The translations under genes and the position numbers were made by a program. From contig NZ_LGHP01000003.1 of NCBI RefSeq assembly GCF_001280845.1, positions 404,526 to 468,525 of the forward strand: 64,000 nucleotides of DNA, read 5' to 3'. Source of the stretch: Bacillus sp. FJAT-28004. GTDB lineage: Bacteria; Bacillota; Bacilli; Paenibacillales; Paenibacillaceae. This document shows, piece after piece, positions 8,773-17,961 of this stretch (positions are counted from its first letter, which is position 1; the number at the start of each line of letters is the position of its first letter). The notes beneath the pieces are model-generated. The model made no database searches. It worked only from the letters and a program-made list of their open reading frames with translations, and was not told the DNA's origin.

Positions 8773-9108
8773 ATGAATATTTATGACAAAGCTTATGAAT
8801 TAGCGAAGGCGCTTAAGGAAAGCGAAGAAGCCATGCTATTGAAGGCAGCGAAGCAGGAGGCTGATGCTGATCCAGATGCAAAGGCGATGCTGGATGATTT
8901 TCGCGAGCGGCAAAACTTTTTGCAGCAAAAAATGATGGCTGGAGAAGAGCCTTCTGCGGAAGATATGGAAAAAATGAGCAAGCTCTATGAAGTAATTACG
9001 CTCAATCCGTTGATTGGCAAGCTGCTCGAAGCGGAGCGCCGGTTTGCAGTCGTGTTTGAGGACGTTAACCGCATTATGTCCGATGTACTGAAGTCCATTG
9101 TAGACTAA
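8773..9108 (+). CDS. yheA: YheA-like protein (UPF0342, YlbF/YmcA superfamily)
   Basis: 111 residues, almost wholly helical and acidic. The blocks MLDDFRERQNFLQQKMMAGEEPS and LLEAERRFAVVFEDVNRIM match Bacillus YheA (FRDVQLRLQQKQMAGEE, LMEAEQRMSMLIGELNKI). In Bacillus yheA also neighbours yheC and yheD, which supports the call. The biochemical role is not established; relatives YlbF and YmcA form a complex affecting competence, sporulation and RNA processing. GGAGAGAGACGA precedes the ATG. Confidence 0.85.
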   Translation: MNIYDKAYELAKALKESEEAMLLKAAKQEADADPDAKAMLDDFRERQNFLQQKMMAGEEPSAEDMEKMSKLYEVITLNPLIGKLLEAERRFAVVFEDVNRIMSDVLKSIVD

Positions 9109-9198
9109 TTGGAGACATATACCCTGTCCCTCCCTCATAGAATGATTATGCGGACAAGATCATAAACCGCTTATGACCGTGTGAAGGAGCTGAAGGGA

Positions 9199-9483
9199 AT
9201 GTTAGCCGGAAAAGGCCGTCATGTATTGTATTTGCTTATTGCGCTAGCGATGCTCATATATGCGTTGCCGCGTCTCGAGCTGAATGCGCCGTGGAGCTTG
9301 ATGAGTGTATTTGGATTAGTTTGGATTTTGTTCTCGTTAATCATCATAACGTCACATGTCAACGCGCTTTTTATGAAAGACGAGAGACGCAAGGAGCTGG
9401 CTCGCATTAAGAGAGCGAAGGCGGTGCTATGGGAGCAGAAGCTTATGCAGAAGGCGACAGCTTCTCGAAGGGCTCGAGGTTAG
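9199..9483 (+). CDS. Small two-helix membrane protein, unknown function
   Basis: 94 residues. Two membrane segments are visible at about residues 9-24 and 35-52, followed by a strongly basic cytoplasmic tail (KDERRKELARIKRAKAVLW, ending ASRRARG) that may be helical. The ATG at 9199 follows AAGGAG by nine bases; a GTG at 9181 has no ribosome site. It lies 90 bases after yheA and shares its terminator, so the two are probably co-transcribed. Confidence 0.65.
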   Translation: MLAGKGRHVLYLLIALAMLIYALPRLELNAPWSLMSVFGLVWILFSLIIITSHVNALFMKDERRKELARIKRAKAVLWEQKLMQKATASRRARG

Positions 9484-9520
9484 GATTCATTGCGATTCTA
9501 ATTATTGATGTCCAATAGAA

Positions 9521-9558
9521 AAAAAGATCCGTAGGTACTATACCTACGGATCTTTTTC
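9521..9558. terminator. Bidirectional Rho-independent terminator
   Basis: AAAGATCCGTAGGT and ACCTACGGATCTTT form a perfect stem around a CTAT loop, with A and T tracts on either side. It can serve yheA and the 94-residue gene from one side and the XRE regulator from the other. Confidence 0.9.
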
Positions 9559-9588
9559 TTGTTTATAAGCATATGGGGCGATGCTCTC

Positions 9589-9942
9589 TTATTGAATTTC
9601 TTTAAATTGAACAAGCTGCTTAACGAATTTATATACAGCTTCCTGCTCCTTCAAGCTTAAGCCATTCATTTGATGGGCAACTTTAGAGGCATAGCCTTCA
9701 TCGTCAGTATCAACTGCAGCATGAGGGCTGGAAACAACGTTCACGATTCTCTCGAGCGGCGTTTGAAGCGCAATCGCGATTTTACTTAGCACGTCAATCG
9801 TTGGATTTTTTTCTCCACGCTCAACCTGTCCCATATAGGAAGCATTTATATCAGCGCGAAGAGCAAGCTGTTCTTGACTAAGCCCTCTTTTTTTGCGCAG
9901 CAGTCGAATGTTCTCTCCCACAAGTCCTGCAATCCCACTCAT
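9589..9942 (-). CDS. XRE/SinR-like helix-turn-helix regulator
   Basis: 117 residues. Residues 8-65 are a classic XRE helix-turn-helix: NIRLLRKKRGLSQEQLA, then the recognition helix ASYMGQVERGEKNPTI and VLSKIAIALQTPLERIV. The C-terminal 50 residues (ASKVAHQMNGLSLKEQEAVYKFV) form a helical segment resembling the oligomerisation helices of SinR-type proteins. TGAGGTGAACCA precedes the ATG. It is divergent from the next gene with about 230 bases between, which suggests local or self regulation; the target is unknown. Confidence 0.8.
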   Translation of the reverse strand: MSGIAGLVGENIRLLRKKRGLSQEQLALRADINASYMGQVERGEKNPTIDVLSKIAIALQTPLERIVNVVSSPHAAVDTDDEGYASKVAHQMNGLSLKEQEAVYKFVKQLVQFKEIQ

Positions 9943-10026
9943 TGGTTCACCTCAGCCTAACGATAAAACTTTACTAGCCTATCAACAACATTCTATAGAG
10001 CGTATTAAAAAAAGCGACTATAGTCA

Positions 10027-10056
10027 TTGACTAATAGATGGTCTCTTTACTATAAT
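10027..10056 (+). promoter_or_regulatory. Sigma-A promoter
   Basis: TTGACT at 10027-10032 and a perfect TATAAT at 10051-10056 with an 18-base spacer. It reads towards the gene at 10174, about 110 bases downstream. Confidence 0.6.
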
Positions 10057-10173
10057 TGTGTAAAAAAGTATCATTCTATTATTATCATTGCCTTTAAAGG
10101 ATCAATTTACCATTTTAAATAAAAGTGGTAGGATGTATAAGGGCAAAAATAGTGGACACGAGGAGGATGCAAA

Positions 10174-10647
10174 GTGGTTGACGAATTCGAATTTTTCAGA
10201 AAAGTTCGTGCTTATTATAACAATGTTCCATTCCTTGTTCAGTTCACATACCGCTTGTCTCACCGTGTCGATAAGGCTTTGGCTGCTCGTGGCTCATTTA
10301 GCTGTCGGGTTAATCCGCATACCCAAATCGTTGAATATGTGCTTGACTTAAAATCAGACCCCATCTCTCGGCCGCACAGCGAGCAAAGCTCGTTTTTGTT
10401 CTCTAGCATATACGATGAAATTCCAGCACAAGTAATAGAAATGAATCAATTCCTCATCCAATCACTGCGCTATCCGCTTCCGATTGATTATGACTGGCAA
10501 GCGTTTATTATGTCTGGCGCAGAGGATGCCATTAACGTGCAAACGGTGCAGCAACTGTTCAAAAAGTGGCGGTTCAAGGGCTTGGAGGGTCAGCTGGTAG
10601 ATGGCAGACTGCGGACGAATCAGGTACTACTGCAGTGGCAGCTCTAG
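10174..10647 (+). CDS. Conserved hypothetical protein
   Basis: 157 residues from a GTG with GGAGGATGCAAA upstream. Soluble, mixed charge, with aromatic-rich ends (EFEFFRKVRAYYNNVPF; VLLQWQL). No known motif, signal peptide or membrane segment is seen, and I do not recognise the family. It has its own promoter and sits between the XRE regulator and ytoI. Confidence 0.6.
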   Translation: MVDEFEFFRKVRAYYNNVPFLVQFTYRLSHRVDKALAARGSFSCRVNPHTQIVEYVLDLKSDPISRPHSEQSSFLFSSIYDEIPAQVIEMNQFLIQSLRYPLPIDYDWQAFIMSGAEDAINVQTVQQLFKKWRFKGLEGQLVDGRLRTNQVLLQWQL

Positions 10648-10671
10648 AAGAGACCCCAATCTTGGGTGGGC

Positions 10672-10700
10672 ATGACTTGTTCCTCGCTTTCTCCTATAAT
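10672..10700 (+). promoter_or_regulatory. Sigma-A promoter of ytoI
   Basis: ATGACT at 10672-10677, a 17-base spacer and a perfect TATAAT at 10695-10700, 36 bases before the GTG start of ytoI. Confidence 0.55.
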
Positions 10701-10736
10701 AGGGAGAAACAATGGTAAGTGGACGGAGGATATGAA

Positions 10737-12098
10737 GTGGCTCCAATCGGACGAGGGAACGAGACTAGCACGAAGCATGAACAAATATTGATTTATATAC
10801 AGAGCTTAAAGATTGGAACAAAAATATCAGTTCGCGCGATTGCCAAGGAATTAGGTGTCAGCGAAGGCACGGTTTATAAAGCATTTAAAGAAGCGGAAAG
10901 CTCAGGTCTGGTCAGCACAAAGGAGCGCATCGGAACGGTGCGAATTGATCGGAAACGGCGAGAGGCGCTTGACCAGCTTACTTTCGGCGAGGTTGCCGAA
11001 ATCGTAGAAGGAAAACTTTTCGGCGGTGCAGCTGGCCTTGATAAATCGCTGCATAAATTTGTTATTGGCGCGATGGAGCTGGACGCGATGCTGCGCTATA
11101 TTGACGAGGGTAGTTTATTGATTGTAGGTAACCGAATCGGGGCACATCGCTGTGCGCTTGAGGAGGGAGCTGGCGTTTTGATTACCGGTGGATTTGAACC
11201 GAGCGCGGAAGTAATTAAGCTCGCTGACGAGCGCGTTCTCCCCATTATTTCTTCGCGTCATGATACGTTTACAGTCGCATCAATGATCAACCGTGCCATG
11301 TACGACAGGCTTATTAAGCGGAAAATCATGCTGATTGAAGACATTGTGACTTTCAGTAAACCTGCTGATGTGCTGCGAATCGGACAAACCGTTTTGGACT
11401 TCCATAAAATATCGAGTGAAACAGGCTATTCCAGATTTCCGGTTGTAGATGTGAGGGGCAAGGTCGTTGGTATGATGACAACCAAGGATGCGGTTGGATC
11501 TCCCGAGGATAGTACGGTAGACAAAGTAATGACGAAAAATCCGATTACGGCGGCTCCGAATATCACCGTCACTTCTGCTGCTCATACGATGGCTGCAGAG
11601 GGCATTGATTTGTTGCCTATTGTTGATAGACATCGCAAACTGTTAGGCGTCGTAACGAGGCAGGAAGTGCTTGATGCCATGCGATTTGCAGGGAAGCAGC
11701 CTGAATCGGGAGAGACCTTCGAGGATTTGATGTGGACGGGCTTTATGGCTACGGCAAACGTAAACGCAATGGGACAGGATGAGCTGGGCATTGCTTACAA
11801 AGGAATCATTACACCTCAAATGTCAGGTGCGCTGGGAATGGTTTCGGAAGGACTGCTTTCAACTTTAATGACACAAGCGGCGCGCCGAATGATTCGAGAA
11901 ACGGCCAAGCGAGATTATTTGTTAGAGAGCATGACGACTTTTTTTGTTAGGCCGGTTCAAATTGATAGCGAGGTTACGATTATTCCTAGGGCGCTTGAGA
12001 TGAGCCGAAAGTTCACGAAGCTGGAAATCGAAGTTAAGGACAAACAAGGTTTGGCCGCCAAAGCGATGCTGACGGCCCAAATGATTGATCCCTATTAA
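10737..12098 (+). CDS. ytoI: YtoI-like multidomain regulator: HTH, DRTGG, two CBS domains, hotdog
   Basis: 453 residues with four parts in order: a GntR-like winged helix (about 10-75, VRAIAKELGVSEGTVYKAFKE), a DRTGG domain (about 85-190, ending in GAGVLITGGFEPS), a CBS pair (about 195-310), and a hotdog-fold thioesterase-like domain (about 330-450). This is the layout of Bacillus YtoI, whose neighbours ytpI, ytrI, ytrH and dnaE are also here. CBS and DRTGG domains usually sense adenine nucleotides, so it may be a nucleotide- or acyl-CoA-responsive regulator; no target is known. The second GTG (10737) is chosen because GGAGGATATGAA fits it; the GTG at 10719 lies upstream of that site. Confidence 0.85.
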   Translation: MAPIGRGNETSTKHEQILIYIQSLKIGTKISVRAIAKELGVSEGTVYKAFKEAESSGLVSTKERIGTVRIDRKRREALDQLTFGEVAEIVEGKLFGGAAGLDKSLHKFVIGAMELDAMLRYIDEGSLLIVGNRIGAHRCALEEGAGVLITGGFEPSAEVIKLADERVLPIISSRHDTFTVASMINRAMYDRLIKRKIMLIEDIVTFSKPADVLRIGQTVLDFHKISSETGYSRFPVVDVRGKVVGMMTTKDAVGSPEDSTVDKVMTKNPITAAPNITVTSAAHTMAAEGIDLLPIVDRHRKLLGVVTRQEVLDAMRFAGKQPESGETFEDLMWTGFMATANVNAMGQDELGIAYKGIITPQMSGALGMVSEGLLSTLMTQAARRMIRETAKRDYLLESMTTFFVRPVQIDSEVTIIPRALEMSRKFTKLEIEVKDKQGLAAKAMLTAQMIDPY

Positions 12099-12106
12099 TA
12101 GCGGAT

Positions 12107-12403
12107 TTAATTTCTTGTCGAGCTATACGCGCTCAGATTGCGAAGACCGGCAAACACGTTGAATACGCCGATCACTAGGAATATAGCTCCAATAACGATA
12201 CGAAGCGTAGATTCTCCGGACAAAAACAACTGAACGAGAGCGATAAACAACAGCATTGCTCCCATGCTAATATTCATTCTAGCTGTGAAGAGGCCCCTAG
12301 TTCTCGTATCAGAGGAGCGGCGTGATTTAAAGCTGAATACAGCCGAAAGCACGAGTGTAACAAGGATGCCCGGCATGAGCAGCCATTGCATCAGTTGATC
12401 CAT
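12107..12403 (-). CDS. ytpI: YtpI-like membrane protein
   Basis: 98 residues with three probable membrane helices (about 6-26, 44-64, 68-88) separated by a basic SRRSSDTRTR loop. Length, topology and position next to ytoI match Bacillus YtpI (100 residues), whose function is unknown. AAAGGAG lies about 11 bases before the ATG. Confidence 0.75.
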   Translation of the reverse strand: MDQLMQWLLMPGILVTLVLSAVFSFKSRRSSDTRTRGLFTARMNISMGAMLLFIALVQLFLSGESTLRIVIGAIFLVIGVFNVFAGLRNLSAYSSTRN

Positions 12404-12491
12404 AAAAAAGCAACTCCTTTAAATTATGTAGGTACAGCTTCGATCTCGTGAATAGACAGGCTCTATTGTATCACGAATCGTAGCTGTATGC

Positions 12492-13007
12492 TTAAGAAGG
12501 AGGCTTTGCATAATCGCGTACCTTAATCCAGACATGCAGTACGTTATCAACGACGAGAATGGTCTTAACCTCAATGGTATAGTCCTTGTTATACACATCC
12601 ATATAGACCTTCTTCTCGAGGAGGTTGCGTGCGAATTTTGCGTCAGAGTCAATTTCATAAATGCTTTGCCCAAGGAAGACGCTCAAATCCCCTTTAATCC
12701 GCTTGATAATCAACGCCTCTGTAACTTGATCAAGATGGGGTCTTCCCGTATTTTGGCCGGCTTCTTTCTCAACACGGGGCAGGATGCTTTTTATAACGGT
12801 ATGTTGATCCTTGAATTCATTTAAATGCTTTAGATCCGTTTCGTATTGCTCCAGTTTAACCTCCAGCTCACTCTTTAAGGTTATTAAAGCCTCAAACTGC
12901 GCCAAATAGAGCGAATTGTACACGATTGCGCCAATGATCATCCCGAGTGTCAATACCCCAACCATTTGCAGTCCTCTCGTGAATCGGCTAAACGGCGGCA
13001 TACGCAT
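12492..13007 (-). CDS. ytrI: Sporulation membrane protein YtrI
   Basis: 171 residues: a short basic start, one membrane helix at about 13-35, a coiled-coil region at about 38-70 (LKSELEVKLEQYETDLKHL), then a soluble domain with IKGDLSVFLGQSIYEIDSDAKF. Same length and place as Bacillus YtrI, a mother-cell protein needed for efficient sporulation and expressed with YtrH under sigma-E. Start follows ytrH by three bases and a GGGGG ribosome site lies inside the end of ytrH, so the pair is coupled. Confidence 0.85.
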   Translation of the reverse strand: MRMPPFSRFTRGLQMVGVLTLGMIIGAIVYNSLYLAQFEALITLKSELEVKLEQYETDLKHLNEFKDQHTVIKSILPRVEKEAGQNTGRPHLDQVTEALIIKRIKGDLSVFLGQSIYEIDSDAKFARNLLEKKVYMDVYNKDYTIEVKTILVVDNVLHVWIKVRDYAKPPS

Positions 13008-13010
13008 CGC

Positions 13011-13337
13011 TTAGGTGGCCCCCTTGCAGATAAGCCGGACCAGCTCTGTCCCTAAATGAGCACCCAGAAAAGCGATAATAATAAAACAAATTTGCTGCGC
13101 TGCGGGCGATAATTGACCGTCCATAATATTGCTTTCAATGACTCGAACGGGATCAATCGATCCTCCGATCGCTGCTACGATCGCCCATATTTTCAGCCTC
13201 ATGGCTGTATCGAGCATTGTATGTGCAGGCGGCATCAGCATAAACACCGATCCAACTCCCGCAAGCGTAGATCCCCCTAACACAACGCCAAACGCAATAA
13301 AGAAATCAAGTCCTGCTTTGGACAAAAAGTAGCTCAC
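13011..13337 (-). CDS. ytrH: Sporulation protein YtrH
   Basis: 108 residues, GTG start after GGAGGGATACAG. Three membrane segments are apparent, including FFIAFGVVLGGSTLAGVGSV. The block MRLKIWAIVAAIGGSIDPV matches the RLKIWALVAAIGGTFDA block of Bacillus YtrH. Known role of the family: required with YtrI for efficient sporulation, sigma-E regulon. A good sigma-E-like promoter lies 45 bases upstream. Confidence 0.88.
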   Translation of the reverse strand: MSYFLSKAGLDFFIAFGVVLGGSTLAGVGSVFMLMPPAHTMLDTAMRLKIWAIVAAIGGSIDPVRVIESNIMDGQLSPAAQQICFIIIAFLGAHLGTELVRLICKGAT

Positions 13338-13380
13338 CTGTATCCCTCCAAATATATAATCTTATAGATTAGCGTCGCAA

Positions 13381-13407
13381 GCTTGTATGCCCTGCTACCA
13401 TTCTATG
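13381..13407 (-). promoter_or_regulatory. Sigma-E-like promoter of ytrH-ytrI
   Basis: On the minus strand CATAGAA (13407-13401) is followed 11 bases later by CATACAAGC (13389-13381). The -10 matches the sigma-E CATACAnT consensus; the -35 is a partial match with 13 bases from CATAG. Position and the known sigma-E control of ytrHI in Bacillus agree. Confidence 0.5.
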
Positions 13408-13477
13408 GGCGTGTCCATCGCTATTATGATAAAATAGAATTATCTTATTTTGGACGAAGCGGAAAGGAACCGATGCG

Positions 13478-16400
13478 ATGAGCGGCCATAACGAACAATC
13501 TTTCGTGCATTTGCACGTCCACAGTGAATATAGCCTGCTCGACGGCGCCGCCAGAATTAAAGACCTTACGGTTAAAGCTGCGAACCTCGGCATGAAGGCA
13601 CTTGCGCTCACCGATCATGGAGTCATGTACGGAGCTATTCCGTTCTACCGGGCATGCCGTGCCCAAGGCATAAAACCTATTATTGGGTGCGAGCTTTATA
13701 TGACGACAGGATCTCGCTTTGAGAAGGGGGCGCGCAAGGAAAACCCGATTTATCATTTAATTGTGCTTGCCAAAAACGAAACGGGTTATCGAAACCTAAT
13801 GAAGCTATGTTCCATAGCACATCTAGAAGGTTTTCACTATAAGCCCCGCGTTGATTTGGAGATGCTGCGAGAGTACTCTGAAGGGCTGATATGTTTAAGC
13901 TCGTGTTTGGGTAGTGAGATTTCTCAGCATTTGCTATATGACCGCATAGAGCAAGCGCGAAGCAGCGCATTGCGTTATAAAGATATTTTCGGAGATGATT
14001 TTTACTTAGAGCTGCAGGATCATGGTCTTCTTGACCAGAAAAAAGTAGCTGTTGATATGATAAAGCTTGCAAATGAAACGGGTATTAAGTTAGTTGCTAC
14101 AAATGATGTTCATTACTTGCAGGCGGAAGACGCTGCCATGCAGGATGTGCTCATATGCATCGGAACGGGCAAAACGACCGATGATACGGATCGCTTGCGC
14201 ATGCTGACAGATCAGATGTATCTGAAGAGCGCGGATGAGATGGCCCTTTTGTACAGACATGTACCGGAAGCGCTTGCGAATACAGTTGAGATCGCGGATA
14301 AATGCAATCTTGAGCTGACGCTCGGCCGCGCCGCGCTTCCCGTTTTTCGTCCGGTACCCTCTGGTATGAGTTCTGCCGACTACTTGATTACATTATGTCG
14401 AGATGGTTTAGTCGCTAGATATGGCGGACTTCCAGAATGGGTCGCGGATGCTGATTACAGACAAAAGGCAGAACAACGTCTCGAATATGAGCTAGCTGTC
14501 ATTGAGAAGATGGGCTTCAGCGACTACTTTTTGATCGTTTGGGATTTTGTTCGCTTTGCACATGAATCCGGTATTAGAACAGGGCCGGGAAGGGGCTCGT
14601 CCGCGGGCAGTTTGGTTGCGTATACGCTTCGAATAACGGATGTGGATCCGCTGAAATATAAGCTATTGTTCGAGCGTTTCCTGAACCCTGAGCGGATTTC
14701 TATGCCCGATATTGATATTGACTTTAATGACGAGCGGCGTGATGAGGTAATTGCTTACGTCGCAGCCAAATATGGTGAAGATCATGTTGCACAAATTATT
14801 ACATTCGGTACCATGGCTGCCAAGGCTGCTGTTCGGGATGTAGGAAGAGCCATGAATGTTCCGTTTCAAGAGGTCGATCGTGCGGCGAAGCTTATACCAA
14901 ACCAGCTGGGCATCACGATTGAGGAAGCGCTACGCATGAGCAATGAGCTGCGCGAAGCGAGTGGGCGTCAGCCGAAGACGGCAGCTATGCTGAATATGGC
15001 CTTGAAGGTAGAGGGCATGCCGAGGCATGCTTCCACTCACGCTGCGGGTGTCGTGATTTCGCAAGAGCCGCTGACGCACTATACGCCTATACAGACAGGA
15101 AGCGAGCGAATACCGCTCACCCAATATTCAATGGAGCATTTAGAAGCGATCGGGCTTCTGAAAATGGATTTCCTAGGCCTTCGAACACTCTCAATACTAG
15201 AGCGGGCGCTGCATGCTGTGAAGGAGCAGCACGGCAAAGTGATCGACTTTCATACGATTAGCGATAATGATCCGGCAACGTACGCAATGTTAAGCCGCGG
15301 CGATACGACAGGTATTTTTCAGCTGGAGTCTGCAGGTGTGCGGCGGGTGCTGAAAGAAATGAAGCCAACAGAATTCGAGGATATCGTCTCCGTCCTTGCA
15401 CTCTACCGTCCCGGTCCGATGGAGTTTATTCCGAAATACATTCAAGGTAAACACGGGCTCGTATCCGTCGAATATCCGCATGCGTCCCTTGAGCCTATTC
15501 TCTCTGATACGTACGGCATCATTGTCTATCAAGAGCAAATTATGCAAATTGCATCATTAATGGCGGGTTTCTCGCTTGGAGAAGCGGATTTGCTCCGCCG
15601 TGCTGTATCCAAGAAGAAACGTGAAGTGCTTGACGAAGAACGGGCCCATTTTGTGAAGGGAAGTCTTGCGCAGGGGTACTCCGATACGGATGCCAATCAT
15701 GTCTATGACATGATCGTTCGGTTTGCCGATTATGGGTTCCCACGGGCACATGCGGCAGCATACGGAGTGCTCGCCTTTCAGACCGCGTGGCTCAAGGCCA
15801 ACTATCCCGTACCGTTTATGGCATCGATGCTCGCATCGGTTACAGGCAATCAACGGAAGACAGCGGAATACGTGGATGAATGTCGGCGAATGGGCATTGC
15901 TGTGCTGCCGCCTGATGTGAATGAAAGCAGCGTATCCTTTACACCTGTTGAGAAATCGGTACGATTCGGGCTTGCGGCTATCAAAAACGTCGGCACACAA
16001 GCCATCGAAGCGCTCTTGAAAGAGCGCAAGGAGCGTTCCTTCGATAGTCTTCTTGATCTCTGCCAACGAGTAGACCTGCGCGTCGTGAACAAGCGGGTGC
16101 TGGAGTCGCTTATTCAAGCGGGTGCTATGGATTCTTTGCCGGGACATCGAGCTCAACTGCTTGCTGCACTAGAGGAGACGGTGGAGACAGCAGTCAAATG
16201 GCGCAAGGAACGTGAAGAGCTGCAAATTGAAATGTTTGGGTTAGATGAGGTACAGAACTGGGATGTTGAGCTGCCCGACATTCGACCGTATACGACCGGG
16301 CAACAGCTCGATTTCGAAAGAGACCTGCTTGGGCTTTATTTATCCGGTCATCCGCTGGATGCTGCCGAGCAGCAGCTCGCAACGTTAGGTCTTGATCGGT

Positions 16401-17152
16401 TGGTTGAGCTGACGGATGCGCAGGATGGCGCGATTGCCATTATTGGCATCATGATCGTATCAATCAAACCTTTCACGAATAAAAAAGGTCTCTCCATGGG
16501 TTTCCTAGAACTTGAGGATCGCATAATGCGTGTGGAAGCAGTCGTGTTTCCAACGATCTGGAAGCGAATTGAAAGCAAGCTCAAAAAGGGCGGCTTAGCG
16601 ATTATACAAGCAACCGTTCAGCAGCAGGATGATGATTATAAGCTCATCGTTGAGGATTGTGTGCCGATTGAGCATGCGGATATGGAGCTTGCGGATCACG
16701 TAGGACGGCTGCAGAAGCAGGCGAGGGCACGTGCAGTACGTACCGGGGGCAGCAGCTTTGCTGCTCAAGGAAGCTCTCAGAAAACGCAAGGCCAAGATCA
16801 ACGAACGACTGCATCAAGCAAAAAGCCAACGTACCAGGCAAAATATCCTTCGGATAAAAATAGCGGCAGACCCAGTGTACAACCCGAAAGCAACCCGGTT
16901 TTGCCCGCCGTAGATAAGCTTAAGCCGCAGCGCGTGTATATAAAAATCATTTCAGAAAATGAACAGCCTGCTGTTCTTGAACAGCTTAAAATGATTCTAG
17001 CCAAACATTCTGGTCAGCTAGATACCGTGTTATTTTATGTACAAGGACAAAAATCGATTGCTCTTAGTGATAGTTATCGTGTTAATCCGTCTGCTCAGCT
17101 TATTGCCGCGGTCGAGCAGCTCATGGGCGACGGTTCGATCGTCGTTAGATGA
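13478..17152 (+). CDS. dnaE: DNA polymerase III alpha subunit DnaE
   Basis: 1224 residues. The N-terminal PHP domain starts HLHVHSEYSLLDGA; the polymerase palm carries the catalytic acidic block PDIDIDFND near residue 409; then GDTTGIFQLES, LYRPGPME, the tandem HhH segment and an OB-fold at about 985-1075. After a Gln/Ser/Lys-rich linker of about 65 residues a C-terminal domain ends the protein (YRVNPSAQL). About 100 residues longer than Bacillus DnaE, mainly through that linker. DnaE extends RNA primers on the lagging strand together with PolC. ATG follows GGAAAGGAAC at somewhat long spacing. Confidence 0.95.
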   Translation: MSGHNEQSFVHLHVHSEYSLLDGAARIKDLTVKAANLGMKALALTDHGVMYGAIPFYRACRAQGIKPIIGCELYMTTGSRFEKGARKENPIYHLIVLAKNETGYRNLMKLCSIAHLEGFHYKPRVDLEMLREYSEGLICLSSCLGSEISQHLLYDRIEQARSSALRYKDIFGDDFYLELQDHGLLDQKKVAVDMIKLANETGIKLVATNDVHYLQAEDAAMQDVLICIGTGKTTDDTDRLRMLTDQMYLKSADEMALLYRHVPEALANTVEIADKCNLELTLGRAALPVFRPVPSGMSSADYLITLCRDGLVARYGGLPEWVADADYRQKAEQRLEYELAVIEKMGFSDYFLIVWDFVRFAHESGIRTGPGRGSSAGSLVAYTLRITDVDPLKYKLLFERFLNPERISMPDIDIDFNDERRDEVIAYVAAKYGEDHVAQIITFGTMAAKAAVRDVGRAMNVPFQEVDRAAKLIPNQLGITIEEALRMSNELREASGRQPKTAAMLNMALKVEGMPRHASTHAAGVVISQEPLTHYTPIQTGSERIPLTQYSMEHLEAIGLLKMDFLGLRTLSILERALHAVKEQHGKVIDFHTISDNDPATYAMLSRGDTTGIFQLESAGVRRVLKEMKPTEFEDIVSVLALYRPGPMEFIPKYIQGKHGLVSVEYPHASLEPILSDTYGIIVYQEQIMQIASLMAGFSLGEADLLRRAVSKKKREVLDEERAHFVKGSLAQGYSDTDANHVYDMIVRFADYGFPRAHAAAYGVLAFQTAWLKANYPVPFMASMLASVTGNQRKTAEYVDECRRMGIAVLPPDVNESSVSFTPVEKSVRFGLAAIKNVGTQAIEALLKERKERSFDSLLDLCQRVDLRVVNKRVLESLIQAGAMDSLPGHRAQLLAALEETVETAVKWRKEREELQIEMFGLDEVQNWDVELPDIRPYTTGQQLDFERDLLGLYLSGHPLDAAEQQLATLGLDRLVELTDAQDGAIAIIGIMIVSIKPFTNKKGLSMGFLELEDRIMRVEAVVFPTIWKRIESKLKKGGLAIIQATVQQQDDDYKLIVEDCVPIEHADMELADHVGRLQKQARARAVRTGGSSFAAQGSSQKTQGQDQRTTASSKKPTYQAKYPSDKNSGRPSVQPESNPVLPAVDKLKPQRVYIKIISENEQPAVLEQLKMILAKHSGQLDTVLFYVQGQKSIALSDSYRVNPSAQLIAAVEQLMGDGSIVVR

Positions 17153-17423
17153 TAGTGAGATTCTGCAAAAAAAAGAGAGAAAAATGATTTTTATGTCTTG
17201 CACAATCAATCGTAGTTGATTTGGTTTTCGACCCTCCCGCAATATCTTGCAAACTACAGCATTTCGTATGCACGTCAGCCCTTATATGTGCATATGTTTA
17301 GAGATACATGTGAAGATGGCTAAGGAGCTCGTGGAGTACGAGCGCCGCCTGAGGACATTGTCGTCTGCTCACGCTTATGTTTCCAAGTTAAACGTACAAG
17401 CAGTTACGGGAGGGATGAGTCCG

Positions 17424-17915
17424 ATGACAGGAATCGAGAAATGGCTCTTAAAACGTGGGGTTTCTATCGACGATGTAACAGAAATCGTTTATACACTGCA
17501 GCGTCCCTATAACGGTGATTTGACGATGGAAGAGTGCGAGGAAAGCGTAAGAGCAGTGCTTGAAAAGCGAGAGGTCCAATACGTAATGTATACAGGCATA
17601 GCCCTTGATGAACTAGCGGAGCAGAAATTATTGCCTGAGCCTTTACAATCCATTATGGAAAATGATGAGTCGCTTTACGGCGTTGATGAAACGCTTGCAC
17701 TCGGCATAACGAATGTTTACGGCATGATTGGATTGACGAGCTTCGGATATTTGGATAAAGTAAAACCCGGTATTATTCGTCAATTAAATATAAAGGGCGC
17801 ACGTATTCATGTCTTTTTGGATGACCTGGTTGCTGGATTAGCCGCTGCTGCATCTGCTCGAATTGCACATCAAGACCCGAAAGCGATCCAATATGATTTG
17901 CCGGATTCCCCTTGA
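17424..17915 (+). CDS. Phosphatidylglycerophosphatase A-like protein (YutG family), copy 1
   Basis: About 163 residues. The PgpA core is clear: TMEECEESVRAVLEKREVQYVMYTG, then NDESLYGVDETLALGITNVYG, FGYLDKVKPG and the acidic-site block HVFLDDLVAGLAAA. PgpA enzymes dephosphorylate phosphatidylglycerol phosphate in membrane lipid synthesis; YutG-type members are soluble. The start is uncertain: GGGAGGG abuts ATG 17415 and is ten bases from ATG 17424; the frame stays open upstream to 17247 without another good ribosome site. A second copy lies at 48500-49039. Confidence 0.8.
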   Translation: MTGIEKWLLKRGVSIDDVTEIVYTLQRPYNGDLTMEECEESVRAVLEKREVQYVMYTGIALDELAEQKLLPEPLQSIMENDESLYGVDETLALGITNVYGMIGLTSFGYLDKVKPGIIRQLNIKGARIHVFLDDLVAGLAAAASARIAHQDPKAIQYDLPDSP

Positions 17916-17961
17916 CTATGGTATCATTGTGACATCATATGGCCTGTTACCGGGATAGCTA

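Noticed and set aside
10088..10351. 87-residue plus-strand frame
   Set aside because: Out of frame with the GTG-started gene at 10174, which has GGAGG.
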